Shown piece after piece: positions 15,379-22,214 of a stretch of 22,875 bases of DNA. Source of the stretch: an uncultured bacterium. GTDB lineage: Bacteria; Patescibacteriota; Minisyncoccia; Phycocordibacterales; PALSA-1337. Each line of letters begins with the position of its first letter. The stretch's first letter is position 1. The translations under genes and the position numbers were made by a program. The notes beneath the pieces were generated by a model, which searched no databases, was not told where the DNA came from, and saw nothing but the letters and a program-made list of their open reading frames with translations. Where the stretch lies: the NCBI GenBank assembly GCA_903876465.1, contig CAIRAF010000082.1:1-22875 (forward strand), given 5' to 3'.

Positions 15379-15409
15379 ATCTTGTAAGTGCTAAAGTGTA
15401 AGTCATTAT

Positions 15410-16462
15410 ATGGAAACTATTTTAAACTATCTCTTCCAAGCGGTGACCGGAGGACTCTTTGCTTCAAGTATACTCGGCTTGGCTTCATCAATTCCAACAA
15501 GTACGACTCCTGTAAATCAAACTACTCGAATTCCTGCTCCAGTTGAATATCGATTGAATACTACACCACAATATTCTCTCATTAACCCTCTTATTTTTAT
15601 TGATACTGATCAACGCCTTTTTACTGAATTTGATGGATTTGATAAACAAATAAGTTCATATGTTTCTGCAGCAGAAAAAAATAATCAGATCGACTCAGCA
15701 TCAGTATATTTGCGCGACATGAATACAGGACACTGGACCGGTACGAATGAAAACGAGCTTTATGAACCAGGAAGTATGCTCAAGGTCGTAGTTCTAATAG
15801 CTTATGAACGTTACGCTATGGAACAATCGACTTTGACCAAGACAACAGTACAAGATGTTCTCTCACAACAATTATATTATCCAGGCCCCGATGAGGCAGG
15901 ACAATATTATAAATCAGAAAATCCGACTTTAGCCCCAGGTACATATAGTGTACAAACACTTCTTGATCATATGATTATAGATTCTGATAATAGCGCCCTC
16001 ATTGTTCTTGAAAAAAATATACAGAGTGAGTTTGATATTGTTTATAATGATTTCCGTTTACCTCCGAGTCCAACAGTTCAAGATGGGGATTTCATGACAG
16101 CGAAATCATACTCAGTTATTTTCCGTAGTCTCTTTAATGGTGGATACTTGAGTCGTAGCGGTTCTGAACAGGCCCTAGAACTGCTAAGTAAGACAACATT
16201 CAATGATGGAATAGTTGCTGGCGTTGCATCGTCAACTATAACTATTGCCCATAAGTTTGGTGAGAGAACTTATGCAACTGCTGGCGGTCTAGTTGAAGGA
16301 CGCGAGCTTCATGATTGTGGAATTATTTATTATCCAGGACACCCTTATCTACTTTGTGTAATGACAAAAGGAGGAAGTACTTACCCGACTCTTTCTCGTA
16401 TTGTATCTGATATATCAAAAATGGCTTTCAACTTTGTAGCAACTCAAGCACAAGGAAAATAA
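15410..16462 (+). CDS. Exported serine beta-lactamase-like / DD-peptidase-fold hydrolase
   Basis: 350 aa. The hydrophobic N-terminus (residues 5-28) is probably a signal or anchor, and residues 30-60 are a Thr/Pro linker. The penicillin-recognising fold is supported by the three active-site motifs in order: SMLK (Ser122-Lys125) in YEPGSMLKVVVLIAYE, SDN (192-194) in MIIDSDNSALIVL, and HKFG (281-284), corresponding to the K-T/S-G motif. The segment MTAKSYSVIFRSLFNGGYLS matches Beta-lactamase2-type proteins. The Glu166 region of true class A beta-lactamases is not recognisable, so drug hydrolysis is doubtful. A peptidoglycan carboxypeptidase/endopeptidase or other serine hydrolase role is likelier and fits the wall-binding neighbours. 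Confidence 0.78.
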   Translation: METILNYLFQAVTGGLFASSILGLASSIPTSTTPVNQTTRIPAPVEYRLNTTPQYSLINPLIFIDTDQRLFTEFDGFDKQISSYVSAAEKNNQIDSASVYLRDMNTGHWTGTNENELYEPGSMLKVVVLIAYERYAMEQSTLTKTTVQDVLSQQLYYPGPDEAGQYYKSENPTLAPGTYSVQTLLDHMIIDSDNSALIVLEKNIQSEFDIVYNDFRLPPSPTVQDGDFMTAKSYSVIFRSLFNGGYLSRSGSEQALELLSKTTFNDGIVAGVASSTITIAHKFGERTYATAGGLVEGRELHDCGIIYYPGHPYLLCVMTKGGSTYPTLSRIVSDISKMAFNFVATQAQGK

Positions 16463-16468
16463 TGGCTG

Positions 16469-16477
16469 TGGTATAAT
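16469..16477 (+). promoter_or_regulatory. Extended -10 promoter TGGTATAAT before the 46-residue peptide gene
   Basis: TGG-TATAAT with a perfect -10, ending 9 bases before ATG 16487. A start about 7 bases downstream leaves almost no leader. Confidence 0.5.
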
Positions 16478-16486
16478 GATGTCATC

Positions 16487-16627
16487 ATGGTTAATCCTTT
16501 TGACCGTAGTTTCTTTAGATTCTTTTTTGGTTTTGTATTTATACTGGCCTTAAGTTTTATTATCCTTTATCTTGTTGGACAGTGGGGAACTGATATAGAT
16601 ACTCAGGCCGCCTCGTTATTTAAATAA
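16487..16627 (+). CDS. Small single-pass membrane protein (46 aa)
   Basis: ATG 16487 to TAA 16627. The protein begins MVNPFDRSFFRFFF, continues with a hydrophobic helix (GFVFILALSFIILYLVG, about residues 15-31) and ends in a short polar tail (QWGTDIDTQAASLFK). The positive residues precede the helix, so the N-terminus is probably inside. Support comes from the good promoter placed directly upstream and the complete membrane-protein layout. It lies between the serine hydrolase and the LCAT-like gene. No family is recognised and no function can be assigned. Confidence 0.55.
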   Translation: MVNPFDRSFFRFFFGFVFILALSFIILYLVGQWGTDIDTQAASLFK

Positions 16628-16629
16628 TT

Positions 16630-16647
16630 TCACAAAACATTTTGTGA
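16630..16647. repeat. Perfect inverted repeat TCACAAAA-CA-TTTTGTGA
   Basis: Eight-base arms with a 2-base centre, just after the small-protein stop codon. The T-rich sequence downstream is interrupted, so it may be a weak terminator or an operator. Its TCACA/TGTGA arms recur in opposite orientation at 16708-16730. Confidence 0.55.
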
Positions 16648-16666
16648 TTACAGTTTTTACTATTTT

Positions 16667-16696
16667 TTGATACCTTTTTTATAGGAACTTTATCTA
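16667..16696 (+). promoter_or_regulatory. Candidate promoter of the LCAT-like gene
   Basis: TTGATA (16667-16672), an 18-base gap and TATCTA (16691-16696). The start would fall near 16703, just before the hairpin at 16708-16730. Moderate match only. Confidence 0.35.
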
Positions 16697-16707
16697 TGCT
16701 TGGTACG

Positions 16708-16730
16708 CTGTGAACATTATCAATTCACAG
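16708..16730 (+). promoter_or_regulatory. Inverted repeat CTGTGAA-N9-TTCACAG just before the LCAT-like start codon
   Basis: Perfect 7-base arms end 7 bases before ATG 16738, with only T/A between. As RNA it would fold over the ribosome-binding region. As DNA it is TGTGA-N11-TCACA, a half-site pair reminiscent of but wider than CRP sites. No purine-rich ribosome-binding site is present. Confidence 0.5.
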
Positions 16731-16737
16731 TATTTTT

Positions 16738-19509
16738 ATGCGAAATTTTTACACAATTGTTTCTATCGTTTTCTTTTTCTTGCCAGTATTTGTCGCGCAT
16801 GCAGATGTGCACGTGGCAGGAAATATTATGAGTGATACTGTCTGGAAAGCTAATAATAATCCATATATTCTAGATAGCCAGATCAATGTTCCGCCTGGTG
16901 TTACATTAACAGTTGATCCTGGGGTGACTATCACCACTGATTCTATAAATGATTCTGTGCCCGATGTAACTGTTGGAGGATCCTTGATTATGAATGGAAC
17001 ACAGGAAAAACCAATAGTAGTAAAAAATATTTATGATATTTACATTGATAATGGTACGACGACTATGAGGCATGTGAAAGTCTCCACTCCAGGTTCATTA
17101 TTTTTAAATAATAGTTATGCAGACATTTCGTACTCTTCATTTAGTGGGGCATGGAAGGCGATAAACATAAAGTCAGGAATAACGCACATTGCTTCAAGTA
17201 GTATTGATGGAAATGGTTATGGAATTTATATGGATAACTACGTGCCAGTATTGATGAGGGCTAAAGAAGGGTCCTTTTTTTCAACACTATTTAAACAGAT
17301 ATTACCCCAAGCTTCGGCACAAACAGTTACTAGTTATGACACACCAAGGGAAGTTGTTACCATAACAAATTCTTCTTTTCCAAATACAAAATCTGTAGCT
17401 ATAAGTAATATTTCTCCAAGAATTAATACGACATTCAATGCTATTGGCAATTGGTGGGGCAATAGTGATGGGCCAAATTCAACAACCTTCGCTTCCAGTC
17501 GTATTGTTGGAGTAGTCAATTACAACCCATGGTTGGATCGTGAACCTGATCTGAATGAAAAGAAAAATGTAGCATGTTGTTCAAGCATACTATTTATTCC
17601 AGGATTGGAAGGTAGTCGGTTGTATTTAGGTTCAAATACTCTTTGGGAACCAAATAGAAATGATGATGTACGTAAATTGTTTTTACAGGAAAATGGTTCT
17701 AGTACAAATAAAGCAATTTATTCCGGTGCTCCTATCGATACAGCGTGGGGCTATAGTGCCTATAATTCTTTCATGAAATTTCTCGATAACTTGGTTAAAC
17801 AAGGGAGTATAAATTCATGGTATGGCTTTGGGTATGATTGGCGTAAACCCATACAGGATGTCGTTCTGGGAAATGAGAAAAAAGCGACAAAGGTTGATTC
17901 ATTGATTGGTGAGGTGACTAGACTTGCGAAAGATTCAAAAACAGGAAAAGTTACTATAGTTGCTCATTCGAACGGTGGTTTGGTTGCAAAATATCTGATC
18001 AAGGTTTTGGCTGATCAGGGAAAGAGTGATTTGATTGATTCAATCATTTCAGTGGCGGTTCCTTATCTAGGAACACCTGAAGCAATTGGCGGAATACTTC
18101 ATGGTGACAACGAATCTCTAGCTTGGGGGCTTTTATTAAAAAATAGTGTTGCACGTCAATTGGGTGAAAATATGTCTAGCGCATATTCACTTTTGCCTTC
18201 GGCTTCATATTACAAAAAACTTAATAATTCGACAATTACTTTTACTTCAACAACACCAGCAACTATTAATAATGGAACATATCCAAAATCAATATCATCG
18301 TTTGCTGACATGTCTTCGTATATTGTTGATAGTAATAATTCAAGAATCCACGCATCTTCTACTGATATCGTAAATCCAATAAAAGGTAATGCATTGCTCA
18401 TGGCTAGTGCAGGAAGTCTTCATGAAGTTCTGGACACATTTTCTTGGCCAACTAATATTGCACGCTATGCCATTGTCGGCTGGAATATGCTAACTACTGC
18501 GGGTATTTCATATAGCAGTAAAGAAAGTTGCGGGATATTTTCATTTTTATCGAAATGTGTGACAGTACCAAATCACATTCAAGTTAAATCAAATATGGGA
18601 GATGGTACAGTCATAGCGCAAAGTGCAGTTGATAGTTCTCAAACAATAGCAGCTATTGATTTGCAAAAGATCGATGGTGGAAGAACATCGCATAGTAATA
18701 TCCTGGAGTCATCAACGACACAGTCATTAATTAAAAACATTATTGACGAGAATGGTATTTCAAAAATTCCAGGTGTAACGATAGGTGAACCTGATTATTC
18801 TAAAGAAAGATCTTATATTGTCGTAAGTACACATTCGCCTATACAACCAAATATATATGATTCAAAAGGGAATCATACCGGTGAAATACCTCCACCCACA
18901 AATACTGAAGATCTTTTTCGTGCCTATGAAAATAATATTCCAGGAAGCTCATTTGAAATGATTCCAAATAGTGATACTGATTATGATACTTACATATATT
19001 TACCGGATGATGGTCAAAAGTATTCGGTGGTATTGAATGGAACTGGAGTTGGAAGTTTTACTTATGATGTGGATCATTTTCAAGGAGATTCCGTAATTGA
19101 TCATGCTGAGTATGCAGGTCTGCCTGTGACACCACTTACAGTTGCCTCGACGACCATAGGGGATACATTGGAACCGTTAATTATTGATGTAAATGGTGAC
19201 GGTCAAACTGACATTACTGCTATTCGTGATGCCACTACAACTATCACAACCGATTCCTATTTAAATCTTTTAAAAAAGACATGTGATGCCTTAAATAATA
19301 AAAGTCCCAACAATTCTTATTGTAAGTACACGTCAAAGAAAATAGATGATATAAGAGACCAGATAAAGAAAGGGAAATTGAAGCACATAAAAGATAATGC
19401 CACTGAGATAGCAAAGCATATTAAGCATCGAAACTGGAAGAAGCTTACTGATACTGATAAAAAGGAAATAGGGGATATGATCGATCAATTTATCGGGCAA
19501 TTTGAGTAG
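16738..19509 (+). CDS. Secreted beta-helix plus LCAT-like acyl-hydrolase, 923 aa
   Basis: The signal peptide (residues 1-22, ending AHA) is followed by a right-handed beta-helix-like region (about 24-270: GVTLTVDPGVTITTDS, GSLIMNGTQEKPIVVK, SYADISYSSFSG, NAIGNWWGNSDGP). An alpha/beta-hydrolase of the lecithin:cholesterol acyltransferase family covers about 283-660. Family marks are SILFIPGLEGSRLYLGSNTL, the nucleophile elbow AHSNGGL (Ser411), the acid in GDGTV (Asp622) and the base in TSHSNIL (His652), in the same order as the Ser/Asp/His triad of LCAT. The C-terminal part has a calcium-loop-like DVNGDGQTDI (817 onward) and a Lys-rich helical tail. The expected role is a phospholipase or acyltransferase acting outside the cell on lipid esters, possibly of a neighbouring or host cell (inference). 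The elbow has Asn where Met is usual. Confidence 0.8.
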   Translation: MRNFYTIVSIVFFFLPVFVAHADVHVAGNIMSDTVWKANNNPYILDSQINVPPGVTLTVDPGVTITTDSINDSVPDVTVGGSLIMNGTQEKPIVVKNIYDIYIDNGTTTMRHVKVSTPGSLFLNNSYADISYSSFSGAWKAINIKSGITHIASSSIDGNGYGIYMDNYVPVLMRAKEGSFFSTLFKQILPQASAQTVTSYDTPREVVTITNSSFPNTKSVAISNISPRINTTFNAIGNWWGNSDGPNSTTFASSRIVGVVNYNPWLDREPDLNEKKNVACCSSILFIPGLEGSRLYLGSNTLWEPNRNDDVRKLFLQENGSSTNKAIYSGAPIDTAWGYSAYNSFMKFLDNLVKQGSINSWYGFGYDWRKPIQDVVLGNEKKATKVDSLIGEVTRLAKDSKTGKVTIVAHSNGGLVAKYLIKVLADQGKSDLIDSIISVAVPYLGTPEAIGGILHGDNESLAWGLLLKNSVARQLGENMSSAYSLLPSASYYKKLNNSTITFTSTTPATINNGTYPKSISSFADMSSYIVDSNNSRIHASSTDIVNPIKGNALLMASAGSLHEVLDTFSWPTNIARYAIVGWNMLTTAGISYSSKESCGIFSFLSKCVTVPNHIQVKSNMGDGTVIAQSAVDSSQTIAAIDLQKIDGGRTSHSNILESSTTQSLIKNIIDENGISKIPGVTIGEPDYSKERSYIVVSTHSPIQPNIYDSKGNHTGEIPPPTNTEDLFRAYENNIPGSSFEMIPNSDTDYDTYIYLPDDGQKYSVVLNGTGVGSFTYDVDHFQGDSVIDHAEYAGLPVTPLTVASTTIGDTLEPLIIDVNGDGQTDITAIRDATTTITTDSYLNLLKKTCDALNNKSPNNSYCKYTSKKIDDIRDQIKKGKLKHIKDNATEIAKHIKHRNWKKLTDTDKKEIGDMIDQFIGQFE

Positions 19510-19512
19510 GGC

Positions 19513-19541
19513 TTGAAATGATGGAGTATTTGTGATATCTT
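19513..19541 (+). promoter_or_regulatory. Candidate promoter of rplJ-rplL
   Basis: TTGAAA (19513-19518), a 17-base spacer and TATCTT (19536-19541) with an extended -10 TGA directly upstream. A start near 19548 would place the L10 leader at the very 5' end of the mRNA. Confidence 0.55.
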
Positions 19542-19550
19542 CTTTGACAA

Positions 19551-19650
19551 GGCTTAAGACAGAAGGCAATGCTCACTTCGGTGAACAATAAGACCTTCCG
19601 AGGTTAACCTAGTTTATATTTCCTCACCGTCAGCCGCGGTCGATTAGTTA
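19551..19650 (+). ncRNA. Ribosomal protein L10 leader
   Basis: cis-regulatory RNA bound by the L10(L7/L12) complex for feedback control. GAAGG (19562-19566) pairs with CCTTC (19594-19598), the inner hairpin TCAC-TTCG-GTGA (19573-19584) has a stable UUCG loop, and the conserved CCGAGGTTAA stretch (19598-19607) follows on the 3' side. The elements and the position directly upstream of rplJ match the known L10 leader family; boundaries are approximate. Confidence 0.8.
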
Positions 19651-19657
19651 ATCACAA

Positions 19658-19729
19658 GAAATTAGAAGTTAGTAATTATTAGTTAGAAGGGTCATAATTA
19701 TGACTCCTTCTAATTTCAAATTTCTAACT
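19658..19729 (+). promoter_or_regulatory. Alternative hairpins between L10 leader and rplJ (attenuator-like)
   Basis: Hairpin 1 is TTAGAAGG (19683-19690) with CCTTCTAA (19706-19713), extended by GTCAT/ATGAC around an AATT loop. Competing pairings are GAAATTAGAAG (19658-19668) with CTTCTAATTTC (19707-19717), perfect over 11 bases, and AGTTAGAA (19681-19688) with TTCTAACT (19722-19729), perfect over 8. The pairings exclude one another, as in a switch. There is no long T-run, so translational or weak transcriptional control is equally possible. Confidence 0.5.
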
Positions 19730-19748
19730 ACTATCTACTATAAAACAC

Positions 19749-20240
19749 ATGGCTCGTACAAAAGTACAAAAGAAAGAAATCATTGAGAAGCTCGAAACAA
19801 TCATGAAAGGTGCACAGTCTCTAGTCTTCGTGAACGTTCATGGCCTCAAAGTGTCTGATTCAACAACTATGCGTCGCGCTCTCAAGAAAGAGGGTGTTGG
19901 ATTCTTCGTTGCAAAAAAGACTCTTACAGCTCATGCACTCGAAGGTCAGAAATATGCAGGCACGATGCCAGCTCTCGTAGGGGAGTTTGGTCTTGCTTAC
20001 AGTACAGATCTTGTTGCCCCAGCTCGCTCAGTTTATGAATTTGAAAAGAAATTCAAAGGCCAAGTAGCTATCCAAGGTGGTGTCTTCGAAGCAAAGTATA
20101 TGGGCAAGGACGAAATGGTAGCTATCGCCGCCATTCCTCCACTCGATACTCTTCGTGGCATGTTCGTCAATGTCATCAATTCACCTATTCAGGGATTTGT
20201 TATGGCACTTAGTGAGATTGGTAAGAAAAAGACTGCATAG
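19749..20240 (+). CDS. rplJ: 50S ribosomal protein L10
   Basis: Stalk base protein that anchors L7/L12 dimers to 23S rRNA. The 163-aa protein shows the L10 pattern: N-terminal ARTKVQKKEIIEKLETIMKG, SLVFVNVHGLKVSDSTTMRR, ALKKEGVGFFVAKKTLTAHA, then ALVGEFGLAYS and the C-terminal helix VINSPIQGFVMALSEI that carries L7/L12. Its mRNA leader has the autoregulatory L10 structure. Only rplL follows; rplK and rplA, usually just upstream, are absent, and rpoB does not follow. Codon use is strongly biased, as expected. Confidence 0.96.
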   Translation: MARTKVQKKEIIEKLETIMKGAQSLVFVNVHGLKVSDSTTMRRALKKEGVGFFVAKKTLTAHALEGQKYAGTMPALVGEFGLAYSTDLVAPARSVYEFEKKFKGQVAIQGGVFEAKYMGKDEMVAIAAIPPLDTLRGMFVNVINSPIQGFVMALSEIGKKKTA

Positions 20241-20283
20241 TCTAGAATTCGCTTATTATTTATAAATTTTAATTATTACTATT

Positions 20284-20667
20284 ATGGAATCTGTAGAAAT
20301 CCCATCAAAGTTCAAGGCTCTCGTTGAGGGCATCGAAAAGATGTCAGTTCTCGACTTGAACGAACTCGTCAAATTACTCGAAAAGAAATTCGGTGTTTCA
20401 GCTGCTGCTGTTGCAGTTGCTGCTCCTGCTGCCGCTGGTGCCGCTGCTGATGAAAAGAGTACATTCGCTGTACATCTCACAGCTGCTGGTGATCAGAAAA
20501 TCGCTGTCATCAAGGTTGTTAAGGAAGTCCTAGGCCTTGGTCTCAAGGAGGCAAAGGATCTCGTTGACAGTGCTCCTGCTCTTATCAAGGATGGTGTTAA
20601 GAAAGAAGACGCTGAAGCTTTGAAGAAGCAGATTGAAACTGCTGGTGGAAAGGTTGAGTTGAAATAG
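20284..20667 (+). CDS. rplL: 50S ribosomal protein L7/L12
   Basis: Flexible stalk protein that recruits and stimulates translational GTPases. The N-terminal dimerisation helices (VLDLNELVKLLEKKFGV, about residues 21-37) are followed by the Ala-rich hinge (AAAVAVAAPAAAGAAA) and the C-terminal globular domain with FAVHLTAAGDQKIAVIKVVK, EVLGLGLKEAKDLVDSAP and ETAGGKVELK. The length of 127 aa is typical. It lies 43 bases after rplJ and is closed by a strong terminator. Confidence 0.97.
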   Translation: MESVEIPSKFKALVEGIEKMSVLDLNELVKLLEKKFGVSAAAVAVAAPAAAGAAADEKSTFAVHLTAAGDQKIAVIKVVKEVLGLGLKEAKDLVDSAPALIKDGVKKEDAEALKKQIETAGGKVELK

Positions 20668-20684
20668 TTTCACTTTCGTTTTAA

Positions 20685-20717
20685 TAAAAAAGAGCCTCTT
20701 TGCGAGGCTCTTTTTTA
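20685..20717 (+). terminator. Strong terminator of rplJ-rplL
   Basis: Perfect 13- to 14-bp stem: AAAAAAGAGCCTC (20686-20698), loop TTTGC, GAGGCTCTTTTTT (20704-20716). It may act in both directions, since an A-run precedes the stem. Confidence 0.95.
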
Positions 20718-20726
20718 TGATACAAT
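20718..20726 (+). promoter_or_regulatory. Extended -10 promoter TGATACAAT
   Basis: It directly abuts the rplL terminator and lies 23 bases before ATG 20750. Third copy of this nonamer in the window. Confidence 0.5.
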
Positions 20727-20749
20727 ACCCACCACTTTAAACTATTACT

Positions 20750-21322
20750 ATGGAAACACTCACTGCCTTATTTGGAAGCGCCGCTAAGATCAAGATATTA
20801 CGTCTATTTCTTTTTAATACAACTACAGCTTTTTCTGCTAAGGATATCGGTATTCGCACCGGGAGTAAGACACCTTTGGTGGCTCGTGAACTATCTTCAC
20901 TCATCAAGGCTGATATTATCCGTAAGCGTCATAGTACAAAAGGCATTGCATATATTTTGAATGAGAAATTTCCATACCTTGATCCACTCAAAAATCTTTT
21001 GACAGTTGCAAGTATTCAAGCCGACGAATCATTGATGAAGCGCTTTAGTGGAGCAGGTAGGACAAAACTAATAGTAGCTGCTGGTGTTTTTATACAAAAT
21101 TGGGACTCAAGAGTGGATTTACTTATCGTAGGAGATGATTTGAATATCACTAAAATCGAATCAATCATAAAATCTATTGAAGCGGAGATAGGGAAGGAGA
21201 TTGCTTATTCTGCCTTTGAAACAGCTGATTTTCAATATCGAATGGGAATTCATGACCGTTTGGTTAGAGATATCCTAGATTATCCCCATGTCACCCTTCT
21301 TGATCGTCTGGGGGTGGTATAA
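20750..21322 (+). CDS. Winged-helix regulator fused to nucleotidyltransferase-like domain
   Basis: 190 aa. Residues 1-70 form a winged-helix DNA-binding domain (SAAKIKILRLFLFNTTTAFS, AKDIGIRTGSKTPLVARELSS, LIKADIIRKRHSTKGIAYIL), ArsR-like in layout. Residues about 100-190 resemble a minimal nucleotidyltransferase fold (RTKLIVAAGVFIQNWDSRVD, LLIVGDDLNITKIESIIKSI). The usual GSxxxDxD active-site signature is degenerate: a DxxxxxxxDD-like acidic set remains but the Gly-Ser is absent, so catalysis is doubtful and a sensory role is possible. The stop codon TAA lies inside the -10 of the next gene. Regulatory targets are unknown. Confidence 0.6.
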   Translation: METLTALFGSAAKIKILRLFLFNTTTAFSAKDIGIRTGSKTPLVARELSSLIKADIIRKRHSTKGIAYILNEKFPYLDPLKNLLTVASIQADESLMKRFSGAGRTKLIVAAGVFIQNWDSRVDLLIVGDDLNITKIESIIKSIEAEIGKEIAYSAFETADFQYRMGIHDRLVRDILDYPHVTLLDRLGVV

Positions 21323-21323
21323 T
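21315..21323 (+). promoter_or_regulatory. Extended -10 promoter TGGTATAAT overlapping a stop codon
   Basis: TGG-TATAAT, with the TAA stop of the preceding gene (21320-21322) inside the hexamer. ATG 21369 follows 45 bases later, so the next gene probably has its own transcript. Confidence 0.5.
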
Positions 21324-21368
21324 GAAAGCATTAAAGGAAATTATTAGTAATTAATAAGTCATAATTTT

Positions 21369-22058
21369 ATGCAGTTCATACAAACTTTACTAGACGGTTT
21401 TGTCCACTCTCTCTTGCTAGCATGGTACGGAGTTCTCAGTTTCGTACCAGAACTTGTCATTGCAATCATTTTCTTTGCTATTGGCTGGGTTCTCGCTGCT
21501 CTCGTTGAGAAGTTGGTTGAAAGCCTTTTCAAAGCTCTCAAAGTCGACGCCGCACTCAAGAGTGCTGGTTTGGAAGATGTTATCAAGCGTGCTGGTCATA
21601 ATCTAAATTCAGGATTATTTGTCGGTACTCTTGTTAAATGGTTCATCATCGTCGTATTCTTGATGGCTTCATTTGGTTTCCTTGGTCTCGATCAGGCCAA
21701 TGTTTTCCTTGGTGAAGTTGCTAATTATATTCCACAGGTCATCGTAGCTGTACTCATTCTTATGGTTGCAGTTGTTGTCGCGAGTGCTCTTCAAAAAGTC
21801 GTTGTCGCTAGTGCAAAAGCTGGTCATATCAAATCCGCAGAACTTCTTGGTCGTGTTACCAAGTGGTCTATCTGGATTTTTGCTCTTGTCACAGCACTCA
21901 TCACTCTCGGTATCGCAGCATGGATCATGCAAGCTCTTCTCACGGCAATTCTCGCAGGAGGTGCTCTAGCATTCGGTCTTGCCTTTGGTCTTGGTGGTAA
22001 GGATGTTGCAGCTCGTTTGCTCGAGAGAACATCACACGCTGTTTTGGAGAAGGAATAA
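21369..22058 (+). CDS. MscS-related small membrane protein (conserved TM-helix family)
   Basis: 229 aa, integral membrane. Hydrophobic segments lie at about 17-46, 83-106, 121-145 and 165-208. The first (ELVIAIIFFAIGWVLAALVE plus KLVESLFKALKVD) matches the TM_helix family found in CmpX/MscS-like proteins. The last (ILAGGALAFGLAFGLGGKDV) resembles the Gly/Ala-rich pore helix of MscS. The protein stops shortly after this helix (ARLLERTSHAVLEKE), so the cytoplasmic beta domain of true MscS is missing. A role in osmotic or membrane-tension response is plausible but not shown. Codon use is fairly biased (many CTC, GTC, ATC), hinting at good expression. Confidence 0.75.
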   Translation: MQFIQTLLDGFVHSLLLAWYGVLSFVPELVIAIIFFAIGWVLAALVEKLVESLFKALKVDAALKSAGLEDVIKRAGHNLNSGLFVGTLVKWFIIVVFLMASFGFLGLDQANVFLGEVANYIPQVIVAVLILMVAVVVASALQKVVVASAKAGHIKSAELLGRVTKWSIWIFALVTALITLGIAAWIMQALLTAILAGGALAFGLAFGLGGKDVAARLLERTSHAVLEKE

Positions 22059-22110
22059 GGACACCTATTTTAAAGGGGTAGGCTACTAAATTCTCACAAA
22101 TCAATATAGT

Positions 22111-22138
22111 AAAAACGACCTCGAAAGGGGTCGTTTTT
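22111..22138 (+). terminator. Intrinsic terminator after the MscS-like gene
   Basis: AAAAACGACC (22111-22120) pairs with GGTCGTTTTT (22129-22138), extended by T-G and C-G pairs to about 12 bp around a GAAA loop. Confidence 0.92.
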
Positions 22139-22180
22139 CGTCCACATCTTATCCCCAAAGGTATATATGCCGTCAGACTA

Positions 22181-22208
22181 TTGACATTATTTCAGCTTCA
22201 TATATACT
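22181..22208 (+). promoter_or_regulatory. Near-consensus promoter ahead of the small RNA / 23S region
   Basis: TTGACA (22181-22186, perfect) and TATACT (22203-22208, five of six) with a 16-base spacer. It is the best promoter match seen in the window. The expected start is near 22215. Confidence 0.7.
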
Positions 22209-22214
22209 AGCTCT

